DNA of 12,260 nucleotides from Microcaldota archaeon (GTDB lineage Archaea; Micrarchaeota; Micrarchaeia; Micrarchaeales; Micrarchaeaceae), in the NCBI GenBank assembly GCA_021828345.1, contig JAJZJI010000028.1, forward strand, positions 1 through 12,260, in the 5' to 3' direction. The notes below the pieces were generated by a model. It saw only the letters and a list, made by a program, of their open reading frames with translations, did not search any database and was not told where the DNA came from. The translations under genes were made by a program, and so were the position numbers. How positions within the stretch are numbered: the stretch's first letter is position 1; the number at the start of each line of letters is the position of its first letter. Below, piece after piece: positions 1 through 7,574 of the stretch.

Positions 1-35
1 ACGGTCTACTAACCGCTGGTTTATATCTTTCCAAT
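1..35 (+). rRNA. possible 3' end of a 23S rRNA gene (partial)
   Basis: The first bases contain CGGTCTACTAACCGC, which resembles the conserved GGTACTAA...CCG block just before the 3' terminus of large-subunit rRNA. A pyrimidine-rich stretch that could pair with the 23S 5' end follows (GGTTTATATCTTTCC). The similarity is short and recalled from memory, and the 5' partner strand is outside the window, so the call is tentative. The exact 3' end cannot be fixed. The alternative is plain intergenic sequence. Confidence 0.4.
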
Positions 36-47
36 TCCTTAGGTTGT

Positions 48-101
48 TCATATCGATCGTCTCAAATCGATATGACCTGGGGGTTTCTAAAAACCCCTAG
101 G
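48..101 (+). other. two abutting RNA hairpins
   Basis: The first hairpin pairs 48-57 (TCATATCGAT) with 66-75 (ATCGATATGA) around an 8-base loop, giving 10 perfect pairs. The second pairs 76-86 (CCTGGGGGTTT) with 91-101 (AAACCCCTAGG) around a CTAA loop, giving 11 pairs with one G-T. The stems touch with no base between them and could stack end to end. Neither is followed by a U-run, so a bacterial-type terminator is unlikely. If the 23S tail call is right, they could be rRNA processing or end-stabilising elements. They could also regulate the gene at 172. Confidence 0.6.
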
Positions 102-135
102 AAATAGTGGAATTATTGGACAACGCCAAAAGGAT

Positions 136-157
136 GTAAACTATTTATATTATATAG
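136..157 (+). promoter_or_regulatory. archaeal BRE/TATA promoter for the gene at 172
   Basis: GTAAAC (136-141) followed by TATTTATATTATATAG looks like a BRE plus TATA box. The box centre, near 148, puts transcription start close to 172-175. The message of the 172 gene would therefore be leaderless or nearly so, which agrees with the lack of a Shine-Dalgarno motif there. Confidence 0.55.
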
Positions 158-171
158 AACATAATGGGCTT

Positions 172-1026
172 ATGTTTAATCGCAATGTAGAGGTTAGTAG
201 GGTTTATTCACGCTTAATAAGAAAATCCATATATAACGTAGTAATGGACATTGGAGAGGCGCGTATGCTAAATGAGGTAATTAACACAGTTAATCAAAAC
301 ATTTTCTATGATATAGATACAATTAGCACATTAAAGAGAAAACGTGAGCAGAATAAAAATAAAATATCATTGCCAGAGTTGGCTACAGCCGCAACGATAG
401 TAAACAATGGTATGATAGGCTGCTGGGAGCAGATAAGGATATTTCCAGAAAGATATGATAATAGAAAAAGCATAACACCAGACTTCTTTACAAACATGAT
501 GGTAAATGATAAATTAGTTGCAATAGAGTTTCACTCTTTAAAAATGCATTTTAGAATTTATAATGCACATTTAGATAGAATAAAAGATGACCTTGAGAAA
601 CGCATTGCAGCGCATAAAAACAGAGGTCATTTCTTTATATTTACATCTGATATAAATACAAAATTTTTGTCTAATTTTGGTTATAATGTTATGGATTTTT
701 GTGATTGTTATTACAATATTTCTGGTAGCATGGCGATTTGCGAAAATAAGGAGTATTCACTCACATTTGATAGTATAGCTGATGCCAAGATAATTAATGA
801 TTTTTCAAAACAGTATTATAGGCTTTTCTTAAGAGATTTTGAGGATATTAAGAATATGGCAAAATATAGTTTAGGATTGTCAAATCTTTTGAATATAGTA
901 TTGCCGAATGAACATACTATAAAAAAGCTCTATTATAGTGAATTCGTGGAGCACTTGCATGATTATATAAGAAGGCAGATTAAGGAGGATATATTAGGAG
1001 TTGTTGGTTGCAATGTTAAAAAATAA
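172..1026 (+). CDS. unrecognised 284-aa protein, possible degenerate PD-(D/E)xK nuclease fold
   Basis: I do not recognise the family. The protein is soluble: no signal peptide or membrane helix is visible, and the N-terminal third is rich in Arg and Lys. Its most structured part is residues 81-160. It has a Glu at 86, then ITPDFF at 101-106 (P103, D104), then a hydrophobic strand ending in VAIEFH (E119, H121), then a charged helix (about 133-150) and a strand HFFIFTSD (153-160). That order (E, PD, then hydrophobic strand with E-x-K) resembles PD-(D/E)xK nucleases, but the Lys is replaced by His, so this is only a fold suggestion. The start is supported by the TATA box about 25 bases upstream. 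The 3' end overlaps the start of the downstream HAD gene by 14 bases (26 if that gene starts at TTG 1001), so the two are probably cotranscribed and translationally coupled. Confidence 0.7.
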   Translation: MFNRNVEVSRVYSRLIRKSIYNVVMDIGEARMLNEVINTVNQNIFYDIDTISTLKRKREQNKNKISLPELATAATIVNNGMIGCWEQIRIFPERYDNRKSITPDFFTNMMVNDKLVAIEFHSLKMHFRIYNAHLDRIKDDLEKRIAAHKNRGHFFIFTSDINTKFLSNFGYNVMDFCDCYYNISGSMAICENKEYSLTFDSIADAKIINDFSKQYYRLFLRDFEDIKNMAKYSLGLSNLLNIVLPNEHTIKKLYYSEFVEHLHDYIRRQIKEDILGVVGCNVKK

Positions 1027-1696
1027 TAAAAAATTAATCGATGATAAAAAACTGCTTTTATTGGACTTTGATGGGGTTATAGTTCCCGGTCCGAACAGAA
1101 ATGAGCTTAAAGGATTTATGAATAGATCCGCAAGTATAATAGCGGAGCATAAAAAAATTCCACTAAATGCAGCACGAATGTTGCTTAATGAGCAGATGAT
1201 TAAAAATAATTGCGTTACAATATCGCAGCTTTTTTTTATTGAGTATCCTGAGATAGATCCAGAATATGTGAAGGAGTGTGTTTTTGGGGAGTATAATAGG
1301 TATAAATACAGACCAAATGGCAATTACAATGAATATATTAGTTGTGCACTTGAAAAAATAAAACGTTGCGGACTAGATATTGCAATATTAACCAATAATT
1401 CAGAAGATGTTGTAACTGAAATATTACCGTCATTAAAATTAAGTAGTATTATTGAAATTGTAATAGGAAGTGAGCAATTAAATCCATTATTAAAACCTGA
1501 AACGAAGGCGTATATGAAGGCGTTAAAAATATTAGGCCACGAAGCTAGCAAAACCTTATTTCTTGATGATAGTATAACGAATGTCATTGGTGCTATGATA
1601 GCAGGCATAACCAGCGTATATATCGGGAGAGATAATGAAGAGGATGCAGTCATAAGATATAAAACACTGCGCTCATTTCTAAGAACAAATACATAA
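1013..1696 (+). CDS. HAD-superfamily hydrolase (probable phosphatase)
   Basis: All four HAD motifs are visible. Motif I is LLLLDFDGV (nucleophile D18 and acid D20, counting from ATG 1013). Motif II is ILTNNS (T127). Motif III is K161 in LLKPET. Motif IV is FLDDSITN (D185, D186). The roughly 100 residues between motifs I and II form a helical cap of the C1 type, and the 227-aa length is normal for this family. The enzyme should be a cytoplasmic Mg-dependent phosphatase or phosphotransferase. The DDSxxN form of motif IV recalls nucleotidase or phosphoglycolate-phosphatase-like members, but the substrate cannot be read from sequence. ATG 1013 is preferred, with AGGAG at 996-1000. A TTG at 1001 would add four residues, with AGGAGG at 983-988. 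The gene overlaps the end of the upstream gene, so the two are likely expressed together. Confidence 0.85.
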   Translation: MLKNNKKLIDDKKLLLLDFDGVIVPGPNRNELKGFMNRSASIIAEHKKIPLNAARMLLNEQMIKNNCVTISQLFFIEYPEIDPEYVKECVFGEYNRYKYRPNGNYNEYISCALEKIKRCGLDIAILTNNSEDVVTEILPSLKLSSIIEIVIGSEQLNPLLKPETKAYMKALKILGHEASKTLFLDDSITNVIGAMIAGITSVYIGRDNEEDAVIRYKTLRSFLRTNT

Positions 1697-1723
1697 AGCT
1701 AATAAAATTAACCTGATGGATAC

Positions 1724-2602
1724 CTATACCGAGTGCTCTGACAATAACTCTAACATTTCATTTGGATCTAGAGGCATATGTGTTGTAAGAGGCGCATTTT
1801 TGCCCGTTTTAAGTGCCATATCCTGCTCCTCATACGTTGGTCTATTCACATTATAAATTATTCCTGTTGCAAATTTACTAGAATCTAATTCATATTCTAA
1901 AGCTTTATCCATTGCGGCCCTAATATCCCAAGGATTATACGTATTATCCAATTTGTATACAATCTTTCTTGCCCAATCATACGTATTTACCTTATTGAAT
2001 GTAACACATGGACTTTCCACATCTATTATAGAAAAACCTTTATGCTCAATTCCTGCCTTAATTAACTCAGCTAAAAAGTTTGGATCTCCAGAAAACCCTC
2101 TTGCCACAAATGTCGCACCTGCAGTTATTGCAGTAGTTATAGGATTTATAGGACGCTCTATTACGCCATTTGGCGTTGATTTTGTTTTGTGCCCTATGCT
2201 ACTTGTGGGGGATGCCTGCCCTGTTGTTAAACCATAAATTTCATTGTCCATAATGATATATGTTAGGTTTATATTTCTTCTTGCGGTATGGATAAAATGC
2301 TGCAATCCTATCCCATATCCATCGCCATCACCCCCAGTAACTATAACATTAAGTGAACTGTTTGCAAGCTTTAAACCCTCAGCTATTGGCAATGATCTAC
2401 CGTGCAATCCGTGAATACCATAGGTTCTAAAATCATGAGGCATGCTTGAAGAGCAGCCTATTCCAGAAACAATTACTGTGTTATCAGGATTTAACTGCAG
2501 TTCAGTAAGCGCCTTTAACATCGCCGCATCCACACCATAATCCCCACACCCGGGGCAGAATATCGGTTTCGCATCAGATTTATATGATTGTTGTGTATAC
2601 AT
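1724..2602 (-). CDS. 2-oxoacid:ferredoxin oxidoreductase, beta subunit
   Basis: This is the thiamine-diphosphate and [4Fe-4S] subunit of the enzyme that oxidatively decarboxylates a 2-oxoacid to acyl-CoA and passes electrons to ferredoxin. The cluster ligands are visible as CPGCG (C16, C19), GIGCSS (C50) and ESPC (C199), the four-Cys pattern of the sulfolobal two-subunit enzymes. The ThDP motif is GGDGDGYGIG (90-99) with N120 and the following YGLTTGQASPTS. There is no separate ferredoxin-like delta domain, and 292 aa is typical. Many relatives have Lys in the GLTKGQ loop, where Thr is seen here (T127), so substrate choice between pyruvate and 2-oxoglutarate is open. The start lies one base after the TGA stop of the alpha gene (TGA-T-ATG), so translation is probably coupled. 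It converges with the HAD gene, leaving 27 bases between stops. Confidence 0.95.
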   Translation of the reverse strand: MYTQQSYKSDAKPIFCPGCGDYGVDAAMLKALTELQLNPDNTVIVSGIGCSSSMPHDFRTYGIHGLHGRSLPIAEGLKLANSSLNVIVTGGDGDGYGIGLQHFIHTARRNINLTYIIMDNEIYGLTTGQASPTSSIGHKTKSTPNGVIERPINPITTAITAGATFVARGFSGDPNFLAELIKAGIEHKGFSIIDVESPCVTFNKVNTYDWARKIVYKLDNTYNPWDIRAAMDKALEYELDSSKFATGIIYNVNRPTYEEQDMALKTGKNAPLTTHMPLDPNEMLELLSEHSV

Positions 2603-2603
2603 A

Positions 2604-4355
2604 TCAAACGCCTTTTTTTAATATTACTTTTGCACGTTCGGCAACATCCCTACTAGACAATGCTTCACCATCATAGCTTAGTATCTTATCTTTTATCAAT
2701 ATGCCCGTATACATCGCTATTAATTTTGATAACTGAGCAGTATAATTGCATTCCACATCTATAAGATTTTTATTTTCGAGCAGTTGCTTGATTTTATCAA
2801 CGTTAAATGGTAGCATATACGAGAAGGATATAACACCCACATCCACTCCTGCCTCTTTTAGAATATTCATAGCCTCTATGCAGCTATTAGTAGAGGATCC
2901 GAAAGTCACAAAAAATGTTTTTGCGTTCTCATTTATAACCTCAGGGAGTGGTATGTTATTTTCTTCAAACATTGTGTCTATCTTTCTCATTCTTTTCTCA
3001 TGCATCTGAATACGAATCGATTTACCTTCTGGAGTTCCAGCCCGCGTGTCACTTACTAAATCACCATATTCGTCATGCTCATCACTTGGTGCCACAAACG
3101 CTAAACCACCAGTTCCAGGAAGCGCTCTTGGTGATATACCGTTTTTTGTAATCATATATCGTTTAAATCGCTTGCCATCCTTATTCTCCGTCACGATTAA
3201 CCCCCTATCTATAACAATGCGCGATGGATCAATATCGACAGTCTCCACATGCTCTGAAAGAAATAGATCTAAAAGCACAATCACAGGGCATTGATATCTT
3301 TCGGCAATATTAAAAGCATTTGCCATTTCATAAAAACATTCCTCAACATTTCGTGGAGCTATTATAACACGTGGAAATTCCCCTTGCGATGCATGTGATA
3401 CAAATAGAAGATCGCCCTGCTCTGTTTTTGTTGGAAGCCCAGTACTTGGCCCTCCACGCTGCGACTCTATAACAACGATTGGTACTTCAAGCATTCCTGC
3501 AAGGCCTAATGCTTCAACCATAAGAGAAAATCCTCCGCCGCTTGTACCACACATTGCACGAACGCCAGCACTTGCAGCGCCAATTGTCATATTTATAGCT
3601 GTTATCTCGTCTTCTGGCTGCTTATATAATATACCATGATCTTCATGTGATGCAAACCAATCCATTATGCTACTAGCTGGAGTCATTGGGTATGCAGCAT
3701 AAAATTTACATCCAGCAGCAACTGCGCCAAGTGCAACTGCGTCATTTCCTGATAATAAATATTTATCACCGCGCTCGCCTGTAGCAATAATTTTAAATCG
3801 TGATACATCAGAATTTATAATAGTATCATATGCGGCCATTGCAACATCGATATTTGTTTTTACAACCTCAGGTTTTCTTTTAAATACCTCAGTTATTGTA
3901 GATTCTATAGATTCTTTTGATAACCCGAGCATCTTCCCTATTATACCGATCACAAACGTATTTCTATAGATGCTCGTTCCACCGACCTTAACCGCAACAT
4001 CGAGCATTGGAAGAGGAAGCGCCGTTAAATTACTTCCCTTTAATTGTTCTGTAACATTTGGTATTTTTTCATCGTATAATATTATGCCTTTTTCATTCAA
4101 AGCACCTATATTATTTTTTATAGCATCTATATCAAGAGCCACAAGTATATCCACATCATTTCCTATTGAAAGCGGTTTTTTGTTGCTTATTGATATCTGA
4201 AACCAGACATTGCCACCACGTATGACAGACTGGTAGCTTCTAAATCCGAATAGATGAAATTTGTTTTTGCCTATAGCCTTTGCAAGAAGCATAGCGGCAG
4301 ATTCGATCCCATCACCATTGGCGCCAGAAATCCTAACATTTACAAAATCAACCAT
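2604..4355 (-). CDS. 2-oxoacid:ferredoxin oxidoreductase, fused gamma-alpha subunit
   Basis: This is the large subunit that partners the beta subunit directly downstream. Residue numbers here count from the longer start at 4373. An N-terminal gamma domain (about 8-190) begins with VRISGANGDGIES and includes SYQSVIRGGN. The alpha domain follows from about 208, with YPMTPASS (228-235; usual form YPITPSS, T231 being the conserved Thr of the 2-oxoacid site), QPEDEI (252-257), CGTSGGGFSLM (275-285) and SQRGGPSTGLPT (304-315). The C-terminal transketolase-like domain contains FFVTFGSSTN and ECNYTAQLSKLI. The fused gamma-alpha order without a delta subunit is the sulfolobal layout. ATG 4355 (MVDFVNVRISG) matches the usual N-terminal length. 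ATG 4373 would add MLYCVI. The gene is probably transcribed from the 4384-4410 promoter together with the beta gene. Confidence 0.95.
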   Translation of the reverse strand: MVDFVNVRISGANGDGIESAAMLLAKAIGKNKFHLFGFRSYQSVIRGGNVWFQISISNKKPLSIGNDVDILVALDIDAIKNNIGALNEKGIILYDEKIPNVTEQLKGSNLTALPLPMLDVAVKVGGTSIYRNTFVIGIIGKMLGLSKESIESTITEVFKRKPEVVKTNIDVAMAAYDTIINSDVSRFKIIATGERGDKYLLSGNDAVALGAVAAGCKFYAAYPMTPASSIMDWFASHEDHGILYKQPEDEITAINMTIGAASAGVRAMCGTSGGGFSLMVEALGLAGMLEVPIVVIESQRGGPSTGLPTKTEQGDLLFVSHASQGEFPRVIIAPRNVEECFYEMANAFNIAERYQCPVIVLLDLFLSEHVETVDIDPSRIVIDRGLIVTENKDGKRFKRYMITKNGISPRALPGTGGLAFVAPSDEHDEYGDLVSDTRAGTPEGKSIRIQMHEKRMRKIDTMFEENNIPLPEVINENAKTFFVTFGSSTNSCIEAMNILKEAGVDVGVISFSYMLPFNVDKIKQLLENKNLIDVECNYTAQLSKLIAMYTGILIKDKILSYDGEALSSRDVAERAKVILKKGV

Positions 4356-4383
4356 TATAACACAATATAGCATAACAAAAGAA

Positions 4384-4410
4384 AGTATAAAAATTGTTAT
4401 ATTTAAAAAT
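4384..4410 (-). promoter_or_regulatory. promoter region of the oxidoreductase genes
   Basis: Read on the minus strand, this segment has two TATA-like boxes: TTTAAATA (about 4400-4407) and TTTTTATACT (4384-4393). The first predicts transcription start near 4377, almost leaderless for ATG 4373. The second predicts a start near 4362, giving a very short leader for ATG 4355. Sequence alone does not decide which is used. Confidence 0.4.
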
Positions 4411-4421
4411 TCGTATTTCCA

Positions 4422-4655
4422 TCAAAGGCGCTCTATATAAATATATTTTTCTCTGCTTTTGCTACCTTTTATTATGGATATCTTAGAGGACTTAACATCA
4501 AAATATTCTGAGAGTATTTCTATAAGACGTATATTTGCCTTGCCATTTACTGCAGGGGCATCAACCCGTATCTTATAATTATTTCCCCCTAAAAAAGTTA
4601 CTGATACCTTCTTTGCATTTGCAGTTATAGTTGCATTTATATACATAAAAACCAT
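4422..4655 (-). CDS. DUF167 / UPF0235 (YggU-like) small protein
   Basis: A 77-aa protein matching the DUF167 pattern: an N-terminal strand (INATITANAKKVSVTF), then KIRVDAPAVNGKAN with the family's hallmark P-A-V-x-G-K-A-N segment, a helix (IRLIEILSEYFDV), and a closing strand with SKISIIKGSKSREKYIYI. The length is close to that usual for archaeal members. The family is small, soluble and widespread, with no settled biochemical role. The start is either ATG 4655 or ATG 4646 (MYINATI); the upstream TATA box fits the second as leaderless. It lies 66 bases upstream of the oxidoreductase alpha gene (from ATG 4355) on the same strand, but that gene has its own promoter-like boxes, so a functional link is not implied. 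Confidence 0.85.
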   Translation of the reverse strand: MVFMYINATITANAKKVSVTFLGGNNYKIRVDAPAVNGKANIRLIEILSEYFDVKSSKISIIKGSKSREKYIYIERL

Positions 4656-4663
4656 ACCAATCC

Positions 4664-4673
4664 TAAAATATAC
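4664..4673 (-). promoter_or_regulatory. TATA box for the DUF167 gene
   Basis: The minus-strand sequence GTATATTTTA is centred near 4668 and predicts transcription start around 4642-4646. That would make the internal ATG at 4646 a leaderless start. Confidence 0.4.
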
Positions 4674-4703
4674 AAAAGGTTAAATTGATTCTAATACACT
4701 CAG

Positions 4704-4712
4704 CTATTTATT
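4704..4712 (+). promoter_or_regulatory. probable TATA box of the pilin-LamG operon
   Basis: CTATTTATT lies about 34 bases upstream of ATG 4742 and predicts transcription start near 4734, giving a leader of only about 8 bases. No Shine-Dalgarno motif is visible. No other convincing promoter is seen ahead of the three downstream genes, which are joined by overlaps or a tiny gap, so this box probably drives the whole operon. Confidence 0.4.
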
Positions 4713-4741
4713 CTTTCTTTTTGATTTGAGATACAGATGTA

Positions 4742-7570
4742 ATGCTTAAAAATAAAAGTAAAAATATGCATGGGCAGATATCACTTGAATTCCTCATAGT
4801 ATATGTAATGGTATTAACGGTATTTGTCATTATTTTTGGTTTGATAGCATCGCAACGCGCACTCACGATAAACGAGCAGCAGGCATCATATTTACAATTA
4901 ATAGCACAGAATGTTGCAAGTAGAATAGACCAAGCACTTGCCGCAGGAAATGGCTATAGCGTAACAATACCACTTGCCGGAGTTGCAAATAATAATCCTT
5001 ATAATTTATATATAACTTCAACTGGAACAGTTCTAATCAATGCGACGTCAAATGGAGAGGCGCTCAGCACACAAGCCTTTGCAAACGCGCGTGGTATTAT
5101 AATAAATGGCACACTTTTACCCATTAGTACAAACGCTATAAAAATTTACAAAATTCCACTATACTCTGGAGTAATGACATTATCAAATTATTATGGAACC
5201 ATCTATATTAACAAAAAAGTCCCGCAAAATACAAATGTACCAATATATAGTTTTACGAATAACATAGGAGGTACAAATATAGCAGTATTTAATGGATACA
5301 ATAGCCAAATTAATGGAGGAACTAGTTATATTAATCTTGGAAACAGTAATACATTAAGTCCAGATGCAGGCATAAATGGTAAAATGACTTTTTGTATGTG
5401 GTATAAAGTAAATTCACTTTATTTATATTATGGACCAATGATAAAAGGTGAAAGTATACCAAGCAATGGAAATGCTTGGGAGTACACTTTTGACCAATAC
5501 AGCACACAGGGATTTACACTATGGAATTCTGCAGGCACAAACATAGCGGCATATGGTACAGGGGTTTATCCAACGATCAATAAATGGTACTTTGCCTGTT
5601 TCACGTATAATTATGCATTATCAAACGCTTATTATTATTTAAATGGGATTCAATATACTGCTTCATTTAATAGTGGTGCAGGTCCCGCAACAGCAGGTAC
5701 TGGAGACCTCATACTAGGTGCAGGCGAACAAAACAGCCATTATTCAAATGTTGATATTGCAAATGTCCAAATATATAATGCAAGTTTAACACAAAATCAA
5801 ATAATCACACTTTACAATAATGGAATATTCGGGTCTCCAATACAATCAAATGCGCTTGTTGGATGGTGGCCGCTTGATGGCAATGCAAATGATTATTCAG
5901 TTTATGGCAATTCCGGAATACCTTACAATATTACGTATACACATATTACTGAATTAACTACACATGTAAATTTGTATAATGGTGGCAATGCAAGCAACAC
6001 AATAATTGGGTATATCTCAAATAATGGAAATTTAAGTGGATATGGCAAAAGCGTTTCAAATATTACAACGGTCAATGGAAATTCTTACGCATTTATCAAC
6101 ACACCATTAGGGTATGGATCAAGCAACATTTCTGAATTTCTATTAAGCCAAAATAGAAACCTAAATAATAATGTTATAATATGGGCACCGATTACACCTA
6201 CCGAAAACAATATTACATATGATCTTTCGGGCCATTACAATAATGGGATTTTTAATAATTATAATTTTTCAAGCAATTTAAGCAACGCAACGAATAGTGA
6301 GGTTGGAACATTTAACGGTGTTAACAGTTATATTAATGGAAATTTAAGCGCCATTTATTCAAAATGCGTTACGTTATCTGCATGGATAAATGAGAGTGGT
6401 GTTATTGGAAATGAATGGCAAAACATACTGCAGATAAATGGAACACCATTGACCAGTGAGGTTATGGATATTGGAGTAGATGCAAAAACGGGCAATGCTG
6501 TAATGCGCTGGACCAATAATGCAAATACAATACTTAATCAAGTTAATGCAACGCCAATAAAACGCTATAAAGAATATTTTATAACTGGAATTTGGAATGG
6601 AGTTAACAATACATTAGGCCTTTATGTAAATGGTGCGTATGCAGGTCAAGTGAATGGGAATGGGACGGTAGATACGATATTAAATAAAATAGATATAGGA
6701 GGAGGATATTCGGGAATGCATCCATTCAACGGAAGCATATCTAATGTGCAGGCATATAATGGCACACTTAGTAAGTATCAGATAGATACGTTATATAGTA
6801 GGGGGCCGTATGGAAATCCCTTATCTGGACTTGGACTTTTAGGATGGTGGCCGCTTGATGGCAATGCAAATGATTATAGCGGAAGTATATCTATGATAAA
6901 TAATCAGGTAGTATTTGCAAATAGGATGTTTTATGGAAATGGCGCGCATATACCGGCACTCAATATCTCTAATAATCCTGTATATGCAATGAATACACCC
7001 ATAACAAGCCTTGGATATAATTATTCGGTAAATATATGGTTTATGATAAGATCTGAAAATGGAAATACACCACTTACAAATAACCCATGCTGCACACTTA
7101 TGAATCCAGTAATGAGTATATATGATGGAAGTTCTAATAGTGGTATTGGGATAAACCAGAATTTTAATTTTGGTTCAATGTTTGCTGGTGGTAAAACACA
7201 TGCGCTCTCATGGATATATGATATGCCACTTGGTAGTGGCAGCACTGTATGCTCCACGCCATCAGATATAATATATCCAGGAGTTTGGTATGATGCAATT
7301 GTTTCCGTTTATAAATATTCAAACATTACCATCTATGTAAATGGCATTAATTATACAAAATGCAGTAGTGGAGATGCAGTACCCACATCAACGCTTACAT
7401 CCTCACTCAAAACTGACATTGGTATAATGCCCGCGGCATCCACATATTATTTAGGCAATGAGAGTATTGCGGATTTAGAAATATTAAATAAAACATTAAA
7501 TCAAAGCGATGCAATTTCAATATATCATAGTGGATTGCCACAGATACAGTATATAAATGTACCTACATGA
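4742..7570 (+). CDS. pilin-like surface protein with class III signal peptide and three LamG domains
   Basis: The 942-aa protein starts with a basic segment and then HGQISLEFLIVY: G11|Q12 with S14 and E16 matches the QxSxE class III (pilin-type) signal cleaved by archaeal prepilin peptidase. The hydrophobic helix at 17-37 would form the fibre core or membrane anchor. After a spacer come concanavalin A-like LamG jellyroll domains at about 183-365, 521-692 and 726-942. Each has an N-terminal strand, a central WY strand (KWYFACF, VWYDAIV), a YxNG turn and a closing NVQxYN-type strand. GWWPLDGNANDYS units sit at 374-386 and 701-713, and a related WAPITPTENNITYDLSG at about 481. The first GWWPLDGN unit leads into about 90 residues of non-LamG sequence. 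The outer part is rich in Asn, Ser, Tyr and Gly, with about 25 N-x-S/T sequons, suggesting a glycosylated extracellular protein. First gene of the operon. Confidence 0.9.
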   Translation: MLKNKSKNMHGQISLEFLIVYVMVLTVFVIIFGLIASQRALTINEQQASYLQLIAQNVASRIDQALAAGNGYSVTIPLAGVANNNPYNLYITSTGTVLINATSNGEALSTQAFANARGIIINGTLLPISTNAIKIYKIPLYSGVMTLSNYYGTIYINKKVPQNTNVPIYSFTNNIGGTNIAVFNGYNSQINGGTSYINLGNSNTLSPDAGINGKMTFCMWYKVNSLYLYYGPMIKGESIPSNGNAWEYTFDQYSTQGFTLWNSAGTNIAAYGTGVYPTINKWYFACFTYNYALSNAYYYLNGIQYTASFNSGAGPATAGTGDLILGAGEQNSHYSNVDIANVQIYNASLTQNQIITLYNNGIFGSPIQSNALVGWWPLDGNANDYSVYGNSGIPYNITYTHITELTTHVNLYNGGNASNTIIGYISNNGNLSGYGKSVSNITTVNGNSYAFINTPLGYGSSNISEFLLSQNRNLNNNVIIWAPITPTENNITYDLSGHYNNGIFNNYNFSSNLSNATNSEVGTFNGVNSYINGNLSAIYSKCVTLSAWINESGVIGNEWQNILQINGTPLTSEVMDIGVDAKTGNAVMRWTNNANTILNQVNATPIKRYKEYFITGIWNGVNNTLGLYVNGAYAGQVNGNGTVDTILNKIDIGGGYSGMHPFNGSISNVQAYNGTLSKYQIDTLYSRGPYGNPLSGLGLLGWWPLDGNANDYSGSISMINNQVVFANRMFYGNGAHIPALNISNNPVYAMNTPITSLGYNYSVNIWFMIRSENGNTPLTNNPCCTLMNPVMSIYDGSSNSGIGINQNFNFGSMFAGGKTHALSWIYDMPLGSGSTVCSTPSDIIYPGVWYDAIVSVYKYSNITIYVNGINYTKCSSGDAVPTSTLTSSLKTDIGIMPAASTYYLGNESIADLEILNKTLNQSDAISIYHSGLPQIQYINVPT
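5860..5896 (+). repeat. GWWPLDGN DNA repeat, copy 1
   Basis: This segment encodes GWWPLDGNANDY and is identical over about 36 bases to copies 2 and 3 (GGATGGTGGCCGCTTGATGG then CAATGCAAATGATTAT). Identity ends after the Tyr codon: TCAGTT follows here, against AGCGGA in the other copies. Confidence 0.85.
6836..6887 (+). repeat. GWWPLDGN DNA repeat, copy 2
   Basis: These 52 bases are identical to 8915-8966 in a different gene. They run from CTTTTAGGATGG through the GWWPLDGNANDYSGS codons to GGAAGTA. Third codon positions are identical as well, so this is conservation at DNA level. It marks the start of the third LamG domain of this protein. Confidence 0.9.
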
Positions 7571-7574
7571 TTTT

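Noticed and set aside
48..101. Hairpins as intrinsic terminators
   Set aside because: Neither stem is followed by a run of T on either strand.
1..171. tRNA or 5S rRNA gene in the left intergenic region
   Set aside because: No T-arm GTTCGAxxC block, no cloverleaf and no 5S core motifs are visible. The only clear structures are the two hairpins.
306..4200. Several antisense or out-of-frame open frames (for example 306-497 minus, 994-1323 minus, 1324-1653 minus, 1953-2237 plus, 2746-3294 plus, 3970-4200 plus)
   Set aside because: They lie wholly or almost wholly inside well-supported genes, encode low-complexity hydrophobic or Ser-rich sequence, and have no family motif or promoter.
7021..7257. 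Minus-strand open frame inside the first LamG gene
   Set aside because: It is the complement of a conserved LamG domain with no motif of its own.
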